DNA of 64,000 nt from positions 807,598 through 871,597 of the forward strand of contig VWZX01009107.1 of assembly GCA_013399015.1 (NCBI GenBank), read 5' to 3'. The stretch comes from Galbula dea (lineage: Eukaryota > Chordata > Aves > Piciformes > Galbulidae). Position numbers and translations under genes: made by a program. Below, piece by piece: positions 48,690-62,602 of this stretch (positions within the stretch are counted from its first letter, which is position 1; each line of letters opens with the position of its first letter). Below the pieces are notes generated by a model. That model saw only the letters and a list, made by a program, of their open reading frames with translations, made no database searches and had not been told where the DNA came from.

Positions 48690-49360
48690 GTTACTTAGAA
48701 TTTAAAGATCTGGAAAAATTGATTAAAAATCCTGGGGGAGATTCAACAAAGGTAAATAAAATGCAATACATTGGTTAGTTTATTATTCCTCCCCAGCAGA
48801 GGATGAAAAAAAAAAAAATTGGTTAGGTAGCACTTTTTCAGGAAAGGGTCTTGGGAGTATACTAAACATAAATCATAACTGTGCTGTTGGCAACACTCCC
48901 CTTAAATCTCATCAGAGTGGGAGATATAGACAGAAATATAGATTGCAAGACACATGGAGAGATCCTTTCTCCACCCATCATTGATCAAGCCTCAGCTGGA
49001 GCACTGTGCCTGCTTTTGGATATTACACTTGAAGAGCAATGTGGCACACTTGGAGAGCATCCAGAGGAGAATAACATGTTCTCCTTAGTAAAGAACAGAA
49101 CCTACAAAGAAAAGATTTATTTTTTTTTAAAGTTATCTAGAACAAGAAAGAAAAAATCTGGGAGAGGGAAACAAGGAATGATCCCATTTTTCAAGCACAT
49201 AAAGTGTCTTAGTGAGGAAGGGACCATCTCTTCCAAGAGAGTGGATAAGAGCAGTGGATTTAAACTGGTGTGAGGAACATTGGGGACTGATGTGAGTAAA
49301 AGCTCACAGGTACACTTAACCCTGCCTTGAAACAGTGAGAGGGACTAGGTAGTCCCTTTT
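48690..49360 (+). mobile_element. Ancient CR1/L3-like LINE fragment
   Basis: Diverged LINE 3' sequence in sense orientation. The clearest part is 48981-49070, with 'caagcctcagctggagcact', then a 'tttggatattacactt' segment and 'gagcatccagaggagaataa', the familiar CR1 layout preceding the terminal region. A 130-codon open frame at 48881-49273 lies inside it and is best read as an accidental frame through LINE sequence. Confidence 0.65.
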
Positions 49361-52300
49361 TGCCCTGGTTTTCGATTATAATAATTAATTGTAATTAATA
49401 CCGACAATATCAAAGATACATCTGTGCAACTCCAGATCCTGGATTTGGTAAGCTGATGGGGTTGAAGCTTTACTTTGAAGACCACAACCTTGAATTTTAT
49501 TGGTGTCCACAAAGTGTTCTCTTTTGTTTTCTCCATAAAGCCGTGCTGAATTTTGCTTTTGCAACAAAACTGAGGGATGTGGCTATGCTTTCAAGACTTC
49601 CCCACTGAAATGTTATGACAGACTTGAGCTCTTCAAGTCTGGAAGGACAATTCCAGAAGGCTTAACTTATGCCTTTGCTTATAAACCTGGTGTAGGGCCC
49701 AGTTTGTAGCCATGATAAAAGGTTTAGTCTATATCTGCTACTTACTAAGCTGCTGGGAAAAAAATTCAACATCTAAAGATCTTAAAGTATTATTATTTAC
49801 TTAATAATTCTTACCAGAAGTTTTCTTCCTTTCATCCTATTTCATAATTTGGGTTATGAGTGTAAAATAAAATATTTTGCTTTTCATGGCACTGTCCTCA
49901 ATTTCTATATAAAGACTTGGTTGCAGTATGGATAACATGGAGGATGGAGTGGGCAGCTCTTGGGGGTTTCAGCCTGGTGCTTCCTTCCTCTGCTTAGGTA
50001 GCTCCTTGCCCTTTGGTCTCTTGAGCTCCCTTACATGAGTGCCCAGGCTCTGTCAGTCACATCAGAGTAGCCCTGAGCCTGGACAAGACTTGCAGGAGAT
50101 GATGGGGCAGCTAGACAGAGGCCACTGCAAATGCTGAAGAGCCCTTGAGAAAATAAACCTCCTTATTTCTTTCAATCCTGTTAGGTGTTTACCTACTTAA
50201 ATACATCTTGAAAATCTCTCTCTAAGTGACCTACAGGTGTAAATCCCTTCGGAAATCAATAACAATTTTTTTTTCCCTCCCTAAATGATCAATGTCCTCT
50301 TTAGCATCCTGCCCATAGCTTTATTGCACAAACCCTTGCTTGCCTGAGTTTCTGGTGGCCTATATTTGGGGTTATGAAACTTCTATTTTTTGCAGAGTTC
50401 CAGCATCCAGACTCACCAAGGTAACTGTGCAGAGGAAGGAATGTTGCTGTGGTCGAAACTCAGTGGAAACAAAGTTAGAGATTTTGCAGTTTTTCTTGAT
50501 ACTATTGTGCTCCTGAGAAAAAGTGGCTAGTTAAAGGACCACCTCCTGCTTATCCAGCAAAACATTCCTGGGTGCATGGAATCTGCTCTGCAGCAGCAGA
50601 GCACAAGCAGGGGGAAAACACTGAATGCTGAGGTCCTGCACCTAGGCAATGCTTATTCTTCCCAGCAGTTGCAATTGGTTTTGTCATATACTGTCATAAC
50701 ACAAGCTGGATATTGAAACTTTGTGATTCAATAATTTCAGCTCTCCTCTGAATTGGCACAAATAATTCAGAACACCTTTCCAGAAATCTACTTTAATGAT
50801 GAGAATACTGCTGATGTTCAGTGCAAAGGTACATCCTTTTCATTTGTAGCAATGGCCAAAGTTAACTTTAATTATTTCACTTTGCAGATAATAAGTGATC
50901 CTAGCTCAGTAATGAGGTTTTCTTACTCCTGTGCCTTTCACATAAGGAGCAGGGACCACATGTGCATATAGAAAAATAACTTTTAAAGGTCTTCTAGCTA
51001 ATTAAAAGAATAATTTTGTGAGATTCTCATAACTGCCAAGAATCTGTAGATTGTTTCCCCACATGAAGCCTTTAATTCTTTTGTCTTTCTGCGAGTTCTA
51101 CAATTTACATGGCAAATTTTAATACTGAAAAGTTGTGTCTTCTGCCTTTATTTTTTGGTCACAGGAACATTACAAAAGAGAGCTGAAACTAAGGCAGGGC
51201 ACTGAGAGCTCCTACTGTGTTGCCTGTTTCTTGGGACCCAACTTCTTGCATGCTGCTGTTTCCTCAGATGTGGCCATCTGTTCTGTAGGTATGAACCCCA
51301 TTCCTTTTCTCTAAGTATGTAGCTTAAGCTCCAGAAAAACAAGTAAATCTCTATAATACTTCTTCTAACTTAATGAAGAAAATGTAAAGCCTAATTTTAA
51401 GAGATGATAAACTCCAGGGTCTTGTGTTTCTTAACTTTAAATATCAAATAAGCTATGAAATCTCTCTTTTTTTATTCTCAGGAAGTTAGATTTATCTTCT
51501 TCAATATAAATAACATTTTTATTTGCAATAAGATTGGAAAAAACAGTAAGCAAATTACAGAATGAAGTGTAAGGGAACCAGACCAAAAAAAAATATGCCT
51601 GAAGCGAATTAACATTAACAAGTGAACAACAGACAATGGAATAATTACTGTTGCAGTACAAAAGGGTCTCTATTAGAACTAAATCCTTTGACGAGGGAAG
51701 AGAAAAAAGGCTACATGCTGTAAGCAGGAAACTAACCAGCAGCATAATCATTGCTAGAATCTGATCTTGATAACCTACCCTCACTTAGAAACCTTGTCCA
51801 CATATGGAAAAGACATGACTGCAAATTAGTAAAACAATTATAGTCAAAGGCTATTTATACTTCAGGATAAAACTCAGTGAAAGTCTCTGCATTCGGAGAC
51901 TGCATGTGTATTGAATTCCAGGTAAAATTCCCAATGCTATTGATCAAAAAGTCCTTTGTCTTCAGCAAATGTGCATCTGATCAGTTATCTGATAAATCTG
52001 AGCTGCCAGTTAGATGAGTGGTTTCCCTGGTAAAGACCAAAAATTAAAGGAGAGCATTGCTTCCTAAGAAGGTGATCAACAGTACTTGGGCAAAGCACAG
52101 AGACCCCAGTACTTCATGAAAAGCTGAACAGTCCCTGTGTTTGCACAGAGCTAATTTGAAGTCACAGTTCTCCCAACTCAGGTTATCTCAGGGCTGTCAT
52201 CTAAATGGTGTAAGGAAAAGCAGCCTGCACACACATAAAGACCTCCAGTAGTCCAGCAAGTTGAAATAAAGAGGGGAAAAAAGAAGAGCCAGGTCCTGTA

Positions 52301-54129
52301 AACATGTACATTCACCCACCACTGTGAATAGCTGAGGTGCCATATTGACTTCATAGGGCTGGCTGCCTCCTAGGTTTACTGTCAAGATTGGAGCCCAGCA
52401 TGGTAAACCACCTGGGAAAAAGGATCCACAAGGGTTCTCTCAACAAAAAGTCTCAGCACCTGGTCTGAAAGACTCTTAAGATACCAAACCAAATCAGCTA
52501 AATGTTATTCTATTCTGTACAATAAAACTGCAATATTGTGCCTGCAGCAAGCTGCTCTGAACTCTCCCTGCCCCATGCTCAGTGCAGGTGATAGGCAATG
52601 TCATCTTATGCAGCCTTCTTGGGCAAGGGCTTGGAGCTCTCTTGCTCTATCATGTGTGTCCCAGGTTAGAAAAGAAATCCCAACTAACTTCTTCCTGTGT
52701 GAGGAGAAGAGATAGCACAGGACAGAGAGTGGTCTCTGGTACGTGCCTGCCATCCTGCACAGGCCATGCCTATTATGTTGGATGTCAAGACTACAGTAGC
52801 TGCACTGACCCTGGACCATCTAAATGCAAATTCCTCATTCTGAATAAAATACCCTCCAAGCCAATTGATAAAACCAGAGCAGTGAAAGCAGCTTTAACCC
52901 ATAGAGAATCAATCTGTGTTCAAAAAAGGCTCCAGTAAAGTGGCTGCTAAGTCCATCACATTGCATATTGGTAAAAGTATCTTCAGTTTCTTATCCTACC
53001 CAAATGCCTTCATTTTGTGTTTCTGCTAATTCCTTAGCCTGCAAATTCCCAGAACCAGAAATGTCCTAACAGGCTTTTCTGCCTATGATAAAATGCACTT
53101 ATTACCTCTACATGGGAAAGTAATTTGGTCTTCTGATTTTCAGCAGTGATTTGTGTGAAGCATGGTGACTCTTAGCAGAAACTGGCAGGGGTTTTTGTAT
53201 GCTAAAATTAATCAGTATCTCCCTTCTTCAAGTCAGGACATATTATTCTAGTTGAATTAAATGCTTTTTTTCTGAATGAATGCAAAAAAAAATAGTTTAA
53301 TATTATTTGAATTGTAATTGTGCTTACTAGAAATATTTTGAGCCTGAGTTTGTGAGTGAGACACAGTCCCACATAGCAGAACAGAAACACTGAGTGGGGC
53401 TCTGTACAGTATGTGGAGCAGATCCTCCAGTCTAGTCATGGTACCCTGTGTTACAGAAGTGCAAAGTAATTGTGCAGTGTGTTTAACTAATCACATGAGG
53501 AGTCTCCAGCCCTGGTGAGGTCACTGTTGGATTCATGCTAATCTGTACCCACTGCTTGGTGTGAGGCAGTGCTGTGAAAATGAAAGAAGTCTGCTTGAAC
53601 CATGACTGGTGTAACTGTGGTCATTTTAGGGCCATGGGCAAATAGCATCAGCCGAACATGAGTCTGCTAAAGGGCAGAAGGTGGAAGACTGAGGAGGGTT
53701 CTGAGGGTACTAAAAGCTCTGGCAAGTGCCTCCTGCACTGTTTTGCCTTGACCATCATAAAGTCTTTGCCCAGGATGTTAAATCATTTAGGTTAATTTTG
53801 ATATTTGAGGCTAAAATCTATTTCCAGGTCAAGTTCAACTTTCCACAGATAACATTCCACTGAAACCTTCCTGGGGTTTCTGCTGGTGAACTGTAGCCCA
53901 GGGATAAGTAACACACCCAGAAAATCAGTTGCCCAAAGGCTCTGATCGAAAGCTTATTTTTCAGGTGGAACCAAGAGAAACCAGTGGAAGCATTTCAACT
54001 GGAACAGAAATCAGAAGTCTCTTTTGCTAGAAGATGTTCAAAATGAGCAGAGTTGTTGGCATCCTGACAATTTCCACAGCACATAGACAGGAAAAGCACT
54101 ATCAATGCAGGCCTTCTTCTGGATCAGCT
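49361..54129. other. Intergenic sequence, no firm feature
   Basis: AT-rich unique sequence. It includes a TAAT-rich inverted repeat, ATTAATT-GT-AATTAAT, at 49384-49399. Nothing else is recognised. Confidence 0.5.
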
Positions 54130-54560
54130 TCAGGCTCTTTCCCACCCTTCCACCTGCACTGCTAACAGCAGCAGCGATTGATGCAGCTAAGGCTCCGGTT
54201 TAAGGCAGAGCAGTGTCACACATGAGCCACGTCAGCAGCACTCATTTCGGAAAGGTATTCCTAGCAGTCTGCATGCTGGATGTGCTGTAATTACAACAGG
54301 GCAGCAGAGTGGTGCAGCTCCAGCTGCCCCCAACAGCTCTTCTCCCCTGGAAGCTCAGGGCTGACAGCTCAGGAATGAGAGCAGCAGAGCTGGAGGCTGC
54401 TTTCCTGGCAGCTGGCCTGCGTTCACAGAGCTCTCCCCCAGACCGTGCTGGTGCATGGGAGCTTTTCTGAACAACATGTGAAAGCCCAGGGCAAGAGGCA
54501 AACAAATTTCTCTTCTCTTCTGAAAGCTGTGTGGTAATTAAATTTGCCAGGCTCTGCTGT
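54130..54560. promoter_or_regulatory. Candidate enhancer-like block in the 5' flank
   Basis: A repeat-free, CAGC-rich block contains the palindrome TGTAATTACA (54286-54295), a paired-type homeodomain site. It also has GCGATTGATGCAGC near 54175, CACGTCAGCAGCA near 54227, and GTGGTAATTAAATTTG near 54532. It is located about 22 kb upstream of NOL4. Support is motif content only. Confidence 0.27.
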
Positions 54561-57500
54561 AGTGTGGTGGTGCAGACGAGAGGATGCAGATTCTAGGGCA
54601 GCCTACTTTCATGTTGGAACACTGGGAGGGTTCTTCTGCAAACAAAGGCATTAACAAGTCTGTCTTAGCCCTGCCTAGTCCAAAAGGTAATATTTTTGAA
54701 ATATAACTTGCTAGTGTTTTTATTTCTGTGCTAAAAGAAGGATGCAGTTTTTAACACTTATAGAAATACAAACATCACTTACCTGAAGTAAGAGAGATCT
54801 TGTTTCCTTAACCCAGACAAAATACAGAACAAAGCATGGATGAAGCAAATAGGACTATGGACACCCACTTCTCTTAAAGGATTTCATTTCAGACCCCTTA
54901 TGACTAGGTCTCAATGGAAGTTATTTGTCCCTAAGAAAGAGAGCTGTACAGGCCCTGATTTTCACATGATTATTCTCTTTAAATGCATTCCCTCTGCTTC
55001 CCAGGGAACTGAGGTAGACTGGGTCCAGAGTATGCCTTTGAACTCCTGTGTGTTTTATTTGGTATACTGCAGGATTGCATTACATCATTGCCACAGAGCT
55101 GCAGGTAGTTCATTTTGGATCATGCCTATAATCACCTGGGAAATCTCCTTTTATTGTGGTTTGCTCAGATCCCATCATGATCCAAGTCCCCAGGCTGCTC
55201 AGTGCAAACTGCTAGTGAATACATGCAGAACCTCTCCTGATTATCATGCAGCTGTACTGTGCAGTAGCTTTCCTCCATTTACTTTGTCATTACCTGTGTA
55301 ATGTTCCTCTGTCTCTCTCCTTTTAAAAGGGAAGCCTTCTTGACCTCAGTCAGTGTTTCTTCAAACTCCTTCCTCCCCTGCTTCTCAATCAGCCTTTAAT
55401 GCTCATTCACTAGGGTGGATTGTCCTTGATCACTTGCTGACACTCTCCCACCCTCTCTTCCTATGTTAGGATATCTTCTGTGTCAACATACCAAGCTAAT
55501 CTTCAGTACTGACATCTTGTATTCAAGCTAGTAGTATTAAGAGAGAGCAAGTATTTCCTTTCAGAAGGCAGCAAGAGCTGCCAGGATGGTTACTGCCTTC
55601 CTGTGATTTAATGCAGTGAAGTTTTGCACGTTTTATTTTGTGTTGTAAAAATGAATGTGTGAGAAGAAGGAGAGGGCAAGGCTGGAGGGGTGGGAGGAGG
55701 GAGAGTTACCAGGAAGTATCTGATCTGCTTGTTTGTTTTTTCCTGAGGTAGCCTTTCCTACTTGGGATCTCCATGGTTGTGTCTACAGTCAGTGGACCTG
55801 CACTTCCTCAGATTAGCCAAAGGCAAAAAGAGTCTCTCCATGAACACAGAGAGAAGCTGCCTGATGTGTCTTGTACCTTTGCACCACCTCCATTAATAGC
55901 AACATCAAGCTCCTGAGAACCAGCTTTGCCCTGCACCATGGAGGCTGTGCTGTTGTTAGGGGGAACAGGCTTCCTTTTGCCACAGAGGATTTTGGCAGCT
56001 AGGAGGGAGCTGTGTGAGGGTTTGGGTAAGTACTCCTTATAACCCTAAATGGCACTGTGTGTATAGTGGTGGAGAGATTGTAAAACCTAATATATTTGGT
56101 GTTAATTCTGTGGCATGTGCCTGGAAGACACTTCTGTAAGTACAGAGATTGCCCTGGACACTTCTGAAAGCAGTTCAGAAGACATTCAAGAGGTATTACA
56201 GTATCACTCTAAAAGGGCATAGGGACACCTGGGCTCACCTTTTGACAACTCCACAGTTCCACATTGCCACTGCAAGACTTTCCATCACAAACACACCTCA
56301 TTCTGGTGTTAATGAAATCATCTTGTGTGACTTTACCAGCACAAGAAGGAAAGGGAATGGCTCTTCTAGAAGCTGGAATTGTATACAGCAACACACAGAT
56401 TTGCAGAGTGTATGTTGTCCTGTGTGCTTCTGTACAACAGAGATTATGCTCTTGCCAGGGAGCAGCTGTATGTGACTGAAGGGACCAAGAGCTGAACTGT
56501 ACTTTGGCCACAGTAACTTTCAACTTGAAAGCATGAATGAAGAATTTTCTTCTTTGCTCTCAACATATTTTATGCTCATTTCATCATTTGTATTCCCTTT
56601 CCAGCATTCACTTGCAAGGCACAGAGGCAGAAAAGCCCAGACCCAGGCAAGGAGATCCAACTCCTGCTTCAGTCTTATAACCTCCTTCAGCTTCATAACC
56701 TCCTTCTTCAGCACAGGTCAAACTGAGTTTCACTCTTTTCAGTATCCCAAATTTCTCAGTACCTCAAAATAGCTATAGCCTATTAGAAAAGCAAACATCA
56801 GATTATATTAATCACTAATTACCCCATCTCAAGGCCCCTAGCTACTCAGATCTGAGTTCTCTCTTCCAATGAACTTGTTATTAACCCCCTAGCCCCCTTT
56901 TAAAGCCCACCAAGTCCCCTAGGGAGCTGGATACTCAGCTCACAGCCAAGGACTGTTGGGAAGGTCAATGATGTTTCTCACCTTCTTCAGCTCCCTCACT
57001 GGCACAGGGAGATTCCTGCAGCCTCTCACACCACTCCTTCTTGTGCCAAAACTGCTCTTTAGCTTAACTTAAATAGCCCTTTTGCCTTCCTGCTACTAAC
57101 TCTTCTGAATTACTTATGAAGAACAATCATAAAAGCTCTACAGTCTTTTGCTGAGCTAGTTACTCTTGTGTGTATTCCCTCACAGGGGAGTGACTGCTCC
57201 CAGCCATCACCTTTGCCTCTGCTTCAGACTGGCCATGTCTTTCCTGACTGAGCGTGGCTGGCATAAAGCAGCAAGGATAAGATCTCTCCTGAGGTTTCTG
57301 TGATAGCATTAATAAGTCTTGCTCTCAGTAGGAAGTACCTTGCCTAATAGATTTTGTGGTCACCTGTTTTTTTCTTCACACCCAACACATCTCAGTGGCT
57401 CATTGTCACCTTGTGACTAATAAAACCAAGACTTACTCCTCCTCTGTCATTCACAGCTGATGAACTCAAAGAAATTGTCATGATTAATCCTGAAAAACAG

Positions 57501-59461
57501 AGATGAATACTTTGCTGTTGATAGGTTTGCACTAGCTATAGATTTTATAAATGTATGGGTGCAGAGCATTACCCCAATTTTCTGTGCAGCTTGTTTTCTT
57601 TAGTCCATCCTTAGTAGAAGTACCTCCCATTTTAAGTATCACAATAATCTGTGGTAACTGGATGCAAGTCTTACTCCATCCACAGAGCTAGAAAAAATAT
57701 TTCTGTGCATTTTTCCAGTTTGTTTTTTCAGTCTCTTTCTTTGCTCTATTTCAAATGTCCAGCAGCTCTTTTTTGGCCATTGATTCCCCCCACCCCACCG
57801 TGTTATTTCAAGGTTGACATGATGACAACAAACACTTAAGGAGGGCAGCTAATAAGACATCTGCTTTCACCTAGTGAGTGTGGGGAGGGGCTTGCAAGGC
57901 AGTGGTCAGAGCTGGCTTGCTAATAGGATGCATTACCTTTTGACTTCGGGTCACTGCTTCACCTCTGATCCTTGTCCAAAGTGACCATAACTTGTTATCT
58001 GCCTGTAAATCACTAATGGAGGAAAATGAGTTGGTGCTTTTGCTTTAAGTGCTGCTGACAACTATCTATACCACAATTAGCCAAAGTAGTGAGGATAGAC
58101 CAGTGAGCTGCTGCCTCAGCCTGTGCTGGGGGTCTGGCAGGTCAGAAGCAAGGCAGATTGTGGAGCCTGCAAAGCTCCAGCACCACCAGTTCCACAGGCA
58201 AGAGCCACACTTTAGTATATATAAAACCAGCAGAAAAGCAAGGTGAATTTACACAGGATGTAGCTTTCCTGTTGTTTCTAGAGTGCCACTAATAAAACAA
58301 TATCTATTTAGTACAGTATACTTTTAAAGAAAGGAGAGGGGAGGATAAAATACAGTAATTTTCAGGGGCCTTGGAGTCACAACATAAAGAGTTTAGTGGT
58401 TCACTCTTAGTCTGCAGTGTATGCAGTCCTGGGCTTTGTGCTGATTTTGGCTGCTTTGTGATGTATCTGCACATATATAATGCCATAAAAAGTCAGCTAC
58501 ATTTGCAAAATAAAATGTTATATATTTCATTTTTACTTTCTCTCTGTATCTTAAGATAAGTTGTAGGTAAGATTTACATCAACAGGAGTTTTATTAACCA
58601 GTGCTGTTAATCAGTGAAACGTGCAATGCTATCAGGTGGTCAACATTAGGCATTTTCACTTCATATAATTATCACTATCTTTCTCAATTTCAGGTTATCA
58701 CAACTACCATATTGTGCACATAAATCACAGTATTTGTTTGAAGTCTTTACAGATGTCAAAATGTAACCACAGCTTAATCCCAGTAAAAGGGTATATTGAA
58801 GACCTCCATTTGTGGTGAGTAAATGATACATTAAACCAAGAGAGCAGAAGGTCTGACATCACTATCAGGTAGTTAATGATTATGCTTCCTATGGTCTCCT
58901 AATACTGTCTCGAAAATGGCCATGTCAGAAGGCCAGGAAATCCCTCAGAGCACCTTATGCTGTCTTTCTTTTCAATTGTAGTAGATGATCAGAGACACAG
59001 TAATATGAATTAGTTAAATGATCCATTAGATGTAAAAAATGAGGTAGAAAATGTGCATTTTTAATGTCAATTCTTAGTCAGGCAAATCTCCAAATCTTCT
59101 GGAGTGAGCATTTGCTGGAGAAGTTATTTCAGAGCAAAACAGGAGCAAGCAGCCCGAAATATCCCACAAAGAGTAGAAAGAGATTTATTTCAGGAAGATA
59201 CCTCGTGGGCTTAGGTGGGCAGAGTACAGGGACAGGCACTCAGGCTTCCCTCTGGTCCCTGCCCCAACAGTGACCACAGCAGATGCTGCAGGAGGGACAC
59301 CAGCAAGGGGCTGGGAGCCTTTCTGCTCCCTTAGTGACAGGCAAACTGTGGCCTCCAGAAAAAAATAGAGACATCTAGAGTCAACATATATGTGACTGTT
59401 GGTCTTATGGTGTTACAGGAAAGGAGCTTGTTCTTTTCTTTGCCTCACACCTGATTCAGTG
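54561..59461. other. Intergenic sequence, no firm feature
   Basis: Contains the longest ATG-initiated frame outside GC-rich DNA (54840-55301, 153 codons). It lacks recognisable domains, a signal peptide or exon signals, and is most likely chance. No repeat was identified. Confidence 0.5.
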
Positions 59462-59812
59462 TAGTCACAGAAACACAGACTGGTGGAGGTTGGAAGGGAT
59501 CTCTGGGGATCACCTTGCAGTTTCACTTGGCTCAGGTTGCCCAGGATCACATCCAGGTGGGTTTTGAATATCTCCAGAGAAGGAGACTCCACAGCCTCTC
59601 TGGGCAGCCTAGGCCAGTGCTTTGTCACCCTCAAAGGAAAGTTTCCCTTATGTTTAGGTGAAACTTCCTATGTTCCAGTTTGTTCCCTTTGCTCCTTTTC
59701 CTGTCACTGGGCAACACTGAAAAGAGACTGGTCCTGTCCTCTTGACACCAGCCCTTTGGATACTGATAAGCATTGATAAGGTTTTTAGCACATAGCTTCA
59801 AGATGTATTCCT
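59462..59812 (-). mobile_element. CR1 LINE 3' region, antisense
   Basis: About 350 bp of clear CR1 3' region on the minus strand. On the plus strand it reads 'cacagaaacacagactggtg', 'gaggttggaagggatctctg', 'ggttttgaatatctccagag', 'ctctgggcagcctaggccag', then 'ctgtcactgggcaacactga' and 'gtcctcttgacaccagccct'. It is 5'-truncated near 59.81 kb, as most CR1 copies are. Confidence 0.92.
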
Positions 59813-62365
59813 TTTTGTGAGGCACTCTTTGGGGGGGGTGGGGTAGCTGTGGGGTGCCCTAGCTGCAGCAAGGCCCTGCCAGGGTGTGGGAGTACAGCAG
59901 GAGCCCATCTCACCCTGGGAGGATGCCATGTGTGAAAGAAATCCTGAAGGGAGACTGGGAAGCACAGGGCCTGGAGTATCTGTTATGCTATGCAGTGGGG
60001 CCAGGGCAGCCACAGCCATGGGAAGCACGGAGAAGGCAGGGAAACAGCATCAAAGGGAGTGTTCCCTTGGGACTCAGTTGCTCCCACTCCTCCTCATCCA
60101 GCCAATGTTGCAGATAATGTGGGAATGAGGATAGTGGGGAGCTGCAGGTGCTGCCCAGCCTCAAACTTCTCCTCTTCAGCATGGGCAGCCTGCCCCAATG
60201 TTTCCATGTGCCCAGTCCCATCTGTACCCACCACCTCACACACAGGCATGCACAAGCCATAGGACATTGTACCTATATAACCTAGGACTATCTGTTGTAT
60301 TCTGTGTGCTAGAGGACTTATGCCAATTCACAAGTAGGTGTGCTGGCTCCAAAATAAAGCATCTACTCAGGAAATTAACTGAAGGTAGTTCACTGGGGAT
60401 AATTCCCAGTGCATCAAAGCCTTTAGTATAAAAGTGGGAACGAAGCTAACTGCTGCGCTACTGCTTCTGGCTTCTCTGTTAGACACCATGTGAGAATTTG
60501 TCCTCTGGCTCCCAGGGAAGAGAAGACACCAGCACATCCCAGTGGCATATCTTTGGCTCAGCCACTTCTACAGAATTTAAGCCGTTATTTAATCAAGGTG
60601 CTTAGAAAAATGGATATAGTATGATAAAGTGATGATTAATCTTCATTATACTCCTCTGTGATCATCACAGCAAAAAGCTGCACTTTTATGTCTGCCTATC
60701 AGCTCTTCTGAAAATATTACTGGTAAAGAAAGACTTGATTGGGGATTAGATTTTTGTCATAAAATCCCATTTTTGTTCACATGCAGCAAAAAGGAAGGAC
60801 TTGCTTTTGGGGGAAAAGGGAAGTAAAAGGAAAGCAGAGTTGCTGGGCAGTTTCTGACTTTCATATAATGTAGTGTATGTCCTTACGTGACATTTAGATG
60901 AGAGAAGAAGAAAGGGTTGATTGAAAAAGGTTACAGAAGTTCTTCAGGCATGAAGTCATCCCCAGGCAGCAGAGTTGCTGCAGTTTATAAGCAGGTTCTC
61001 CTTTCATCCATCTGTGTTCATGGACTTTGGGCACCATTTAACCCATTTGCTTACTGACACTTTTTTAATGTCCAGCTTTGGTTTGCCTTCCTAACCATAG
61101 CATGAAACCAGGAAATTAGGCCAACTGCTGGGCTTAAGAAAGATGTTTGCAGCCACTGCCCCTGCCATCCTGACTTCCACAGAGGAGAAGGGCACTACAC
61201 TGAGGAGACAGGCATTGGCTTGGGAACTTTGTCTCCTGTTTGCTGGGAAAGCCTGGCTGGTGCTCACAGGGAGCTGCCTTCTCTTGCTCCTGGGCATGGC
61301 TTCCTGTGAATTTAGGAGTTCAGACACATGGACACAGGATGCATGTGCAGGCAGAAATGGCAGTGTGAGGGCCACCACTTGAACTCTGTTGCAGTTTTAA
61401 CCCCATGAAGAAGAAAACCAGAAGCCTTTCCTCAATCAGCCATGACATCATATAGTTCAATAGCAGTCACTTTGCTTTATCTCTGGTTTCGAAGCACCAG
61501 TATTGGCTCAGGACATGCCTTCAGGATCCTTTCTACAGGCACGACACCTACAATATTATTTCCATTCAGATAAGAGCACATCATCCTGCAAAAAAATCTG
61601 TCCAATTTGATTTTAGTTAAAATCTAGAACAAGAAAAGCTTTATATCCCTCACATCTGAAAGGCAAATAATACACTCTGCCTTGTGTAAAGCTGTGTTTG
61701 AGTTGTACAACACAGCATTTGCTAGTGCAGACAGCAGCACAGGTATTTGTTACTGCATTGCTATTTGAACCCAGCTGTCCTCACATTTTTATTGAAAAAT
61801 CTTATTTATTTCCTCTTGCAGGTGCTGTTTTTCCATGATCTTTCCTATTTCTCTTTTTGTCTACCATTCCTGAATTAAGTGCATTGCCTTTTGCTGCAAC
61901 TACAGATGGGTAACACTTCTCCTTCACATACTTTGGACAGCCTACTCCTGCCTTCTGTAATTCCACAAATTCTTGTTTTTTGCAAAGGAAACACCCAGGT
62001 TCCAGAGAAATTCTTTGTGAAAGTTGGGATTATGGGTGAGGGTGGCAAGACTGTGTCTAATGACTCACAGGTGCAGAAATGTGCTGCAGCCATTTAAGAG
62101 CTGCCTAAAAGCCACTTGTGCGTGTGTGAGAAAAGTCTGAAGTTAAACCCTCCTCGGACCCTGCAGTGGAGAAAAAGTGGAGCCTTGCGAGTCTGTGGAG
62201 AGGTTGAACAAAAGCTTCGGGGGATGTGCAGATATCTGCTCCCTCTCCTGGTAAAAAGGGTAAAGCACCGGCGGAGAGAAGCCCTTCCACCGCCCACCCA
62301 CCCCTGCTCCTCCTGCCGCCTTCGCCTGCTGCTCGCCTTGCCCTCGTACGAGGCTTCCTGGGGAA
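59813..62365. other. Intergenic sequence between two CR1 insertions
   Basis: Mixed composition with modestly GC-richer patches at 59.82-60.25 kb and 62.1-62.35 kb. Overlapping short frames occur on both strands with no family resemblance. Confidence 0.5.
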
Positions 62366-62602
62366 AAATGAAGGCGAAATTTAGGTTGGATATTAGGAAA
62401 AATTTCTTCACTGAAAGAGTTGTTGGGCATTGGCACAGGCTGCTCAGGGCAGTGGTGGAGTCACCATCCCTGGAGTTGTTTTAAAAATGGATAGATGTGG
62501 TACTTAGGGACATGGTTTAGTGGCATGGTGGTGAAAGGCTGATGTTTGGACTTGATGATCTTAGGGGTCTCTTCCAACCGTAGTGATTCTGTGATTCTGT
62601 GG
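62366..62602 (+). mobile_element. CR1 LINE 3' end with terminal octamer repeat
   Basis: Sense-oriented, 5'-truncated CR1. It runs from 'ttaggttggatattaggaaa' through 'cacaggctgctcagggcagt' and 'gacttgatgatcttaggggt' to 'tcttccaaccgtagtgattc' and ends in two copies of a TGATTCTG-type octamer, the hallmark of CR1 3' ends. It is the best-preserved CR1 tail in the window. Confidence 0.93.

Noticed and set aside
48881..49273. 130-codon plus-strand frame
   Set aside because: It lies in an old CR1/L3 3' region that does not code for the reverse transcriptase core.
54840..55301. 153-codon ATG-initiated plus-strand frame
   Set aside because: No domain, signal peptide, splice context or family resemblance. 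Length is within what 64 kb of random sequence can give.
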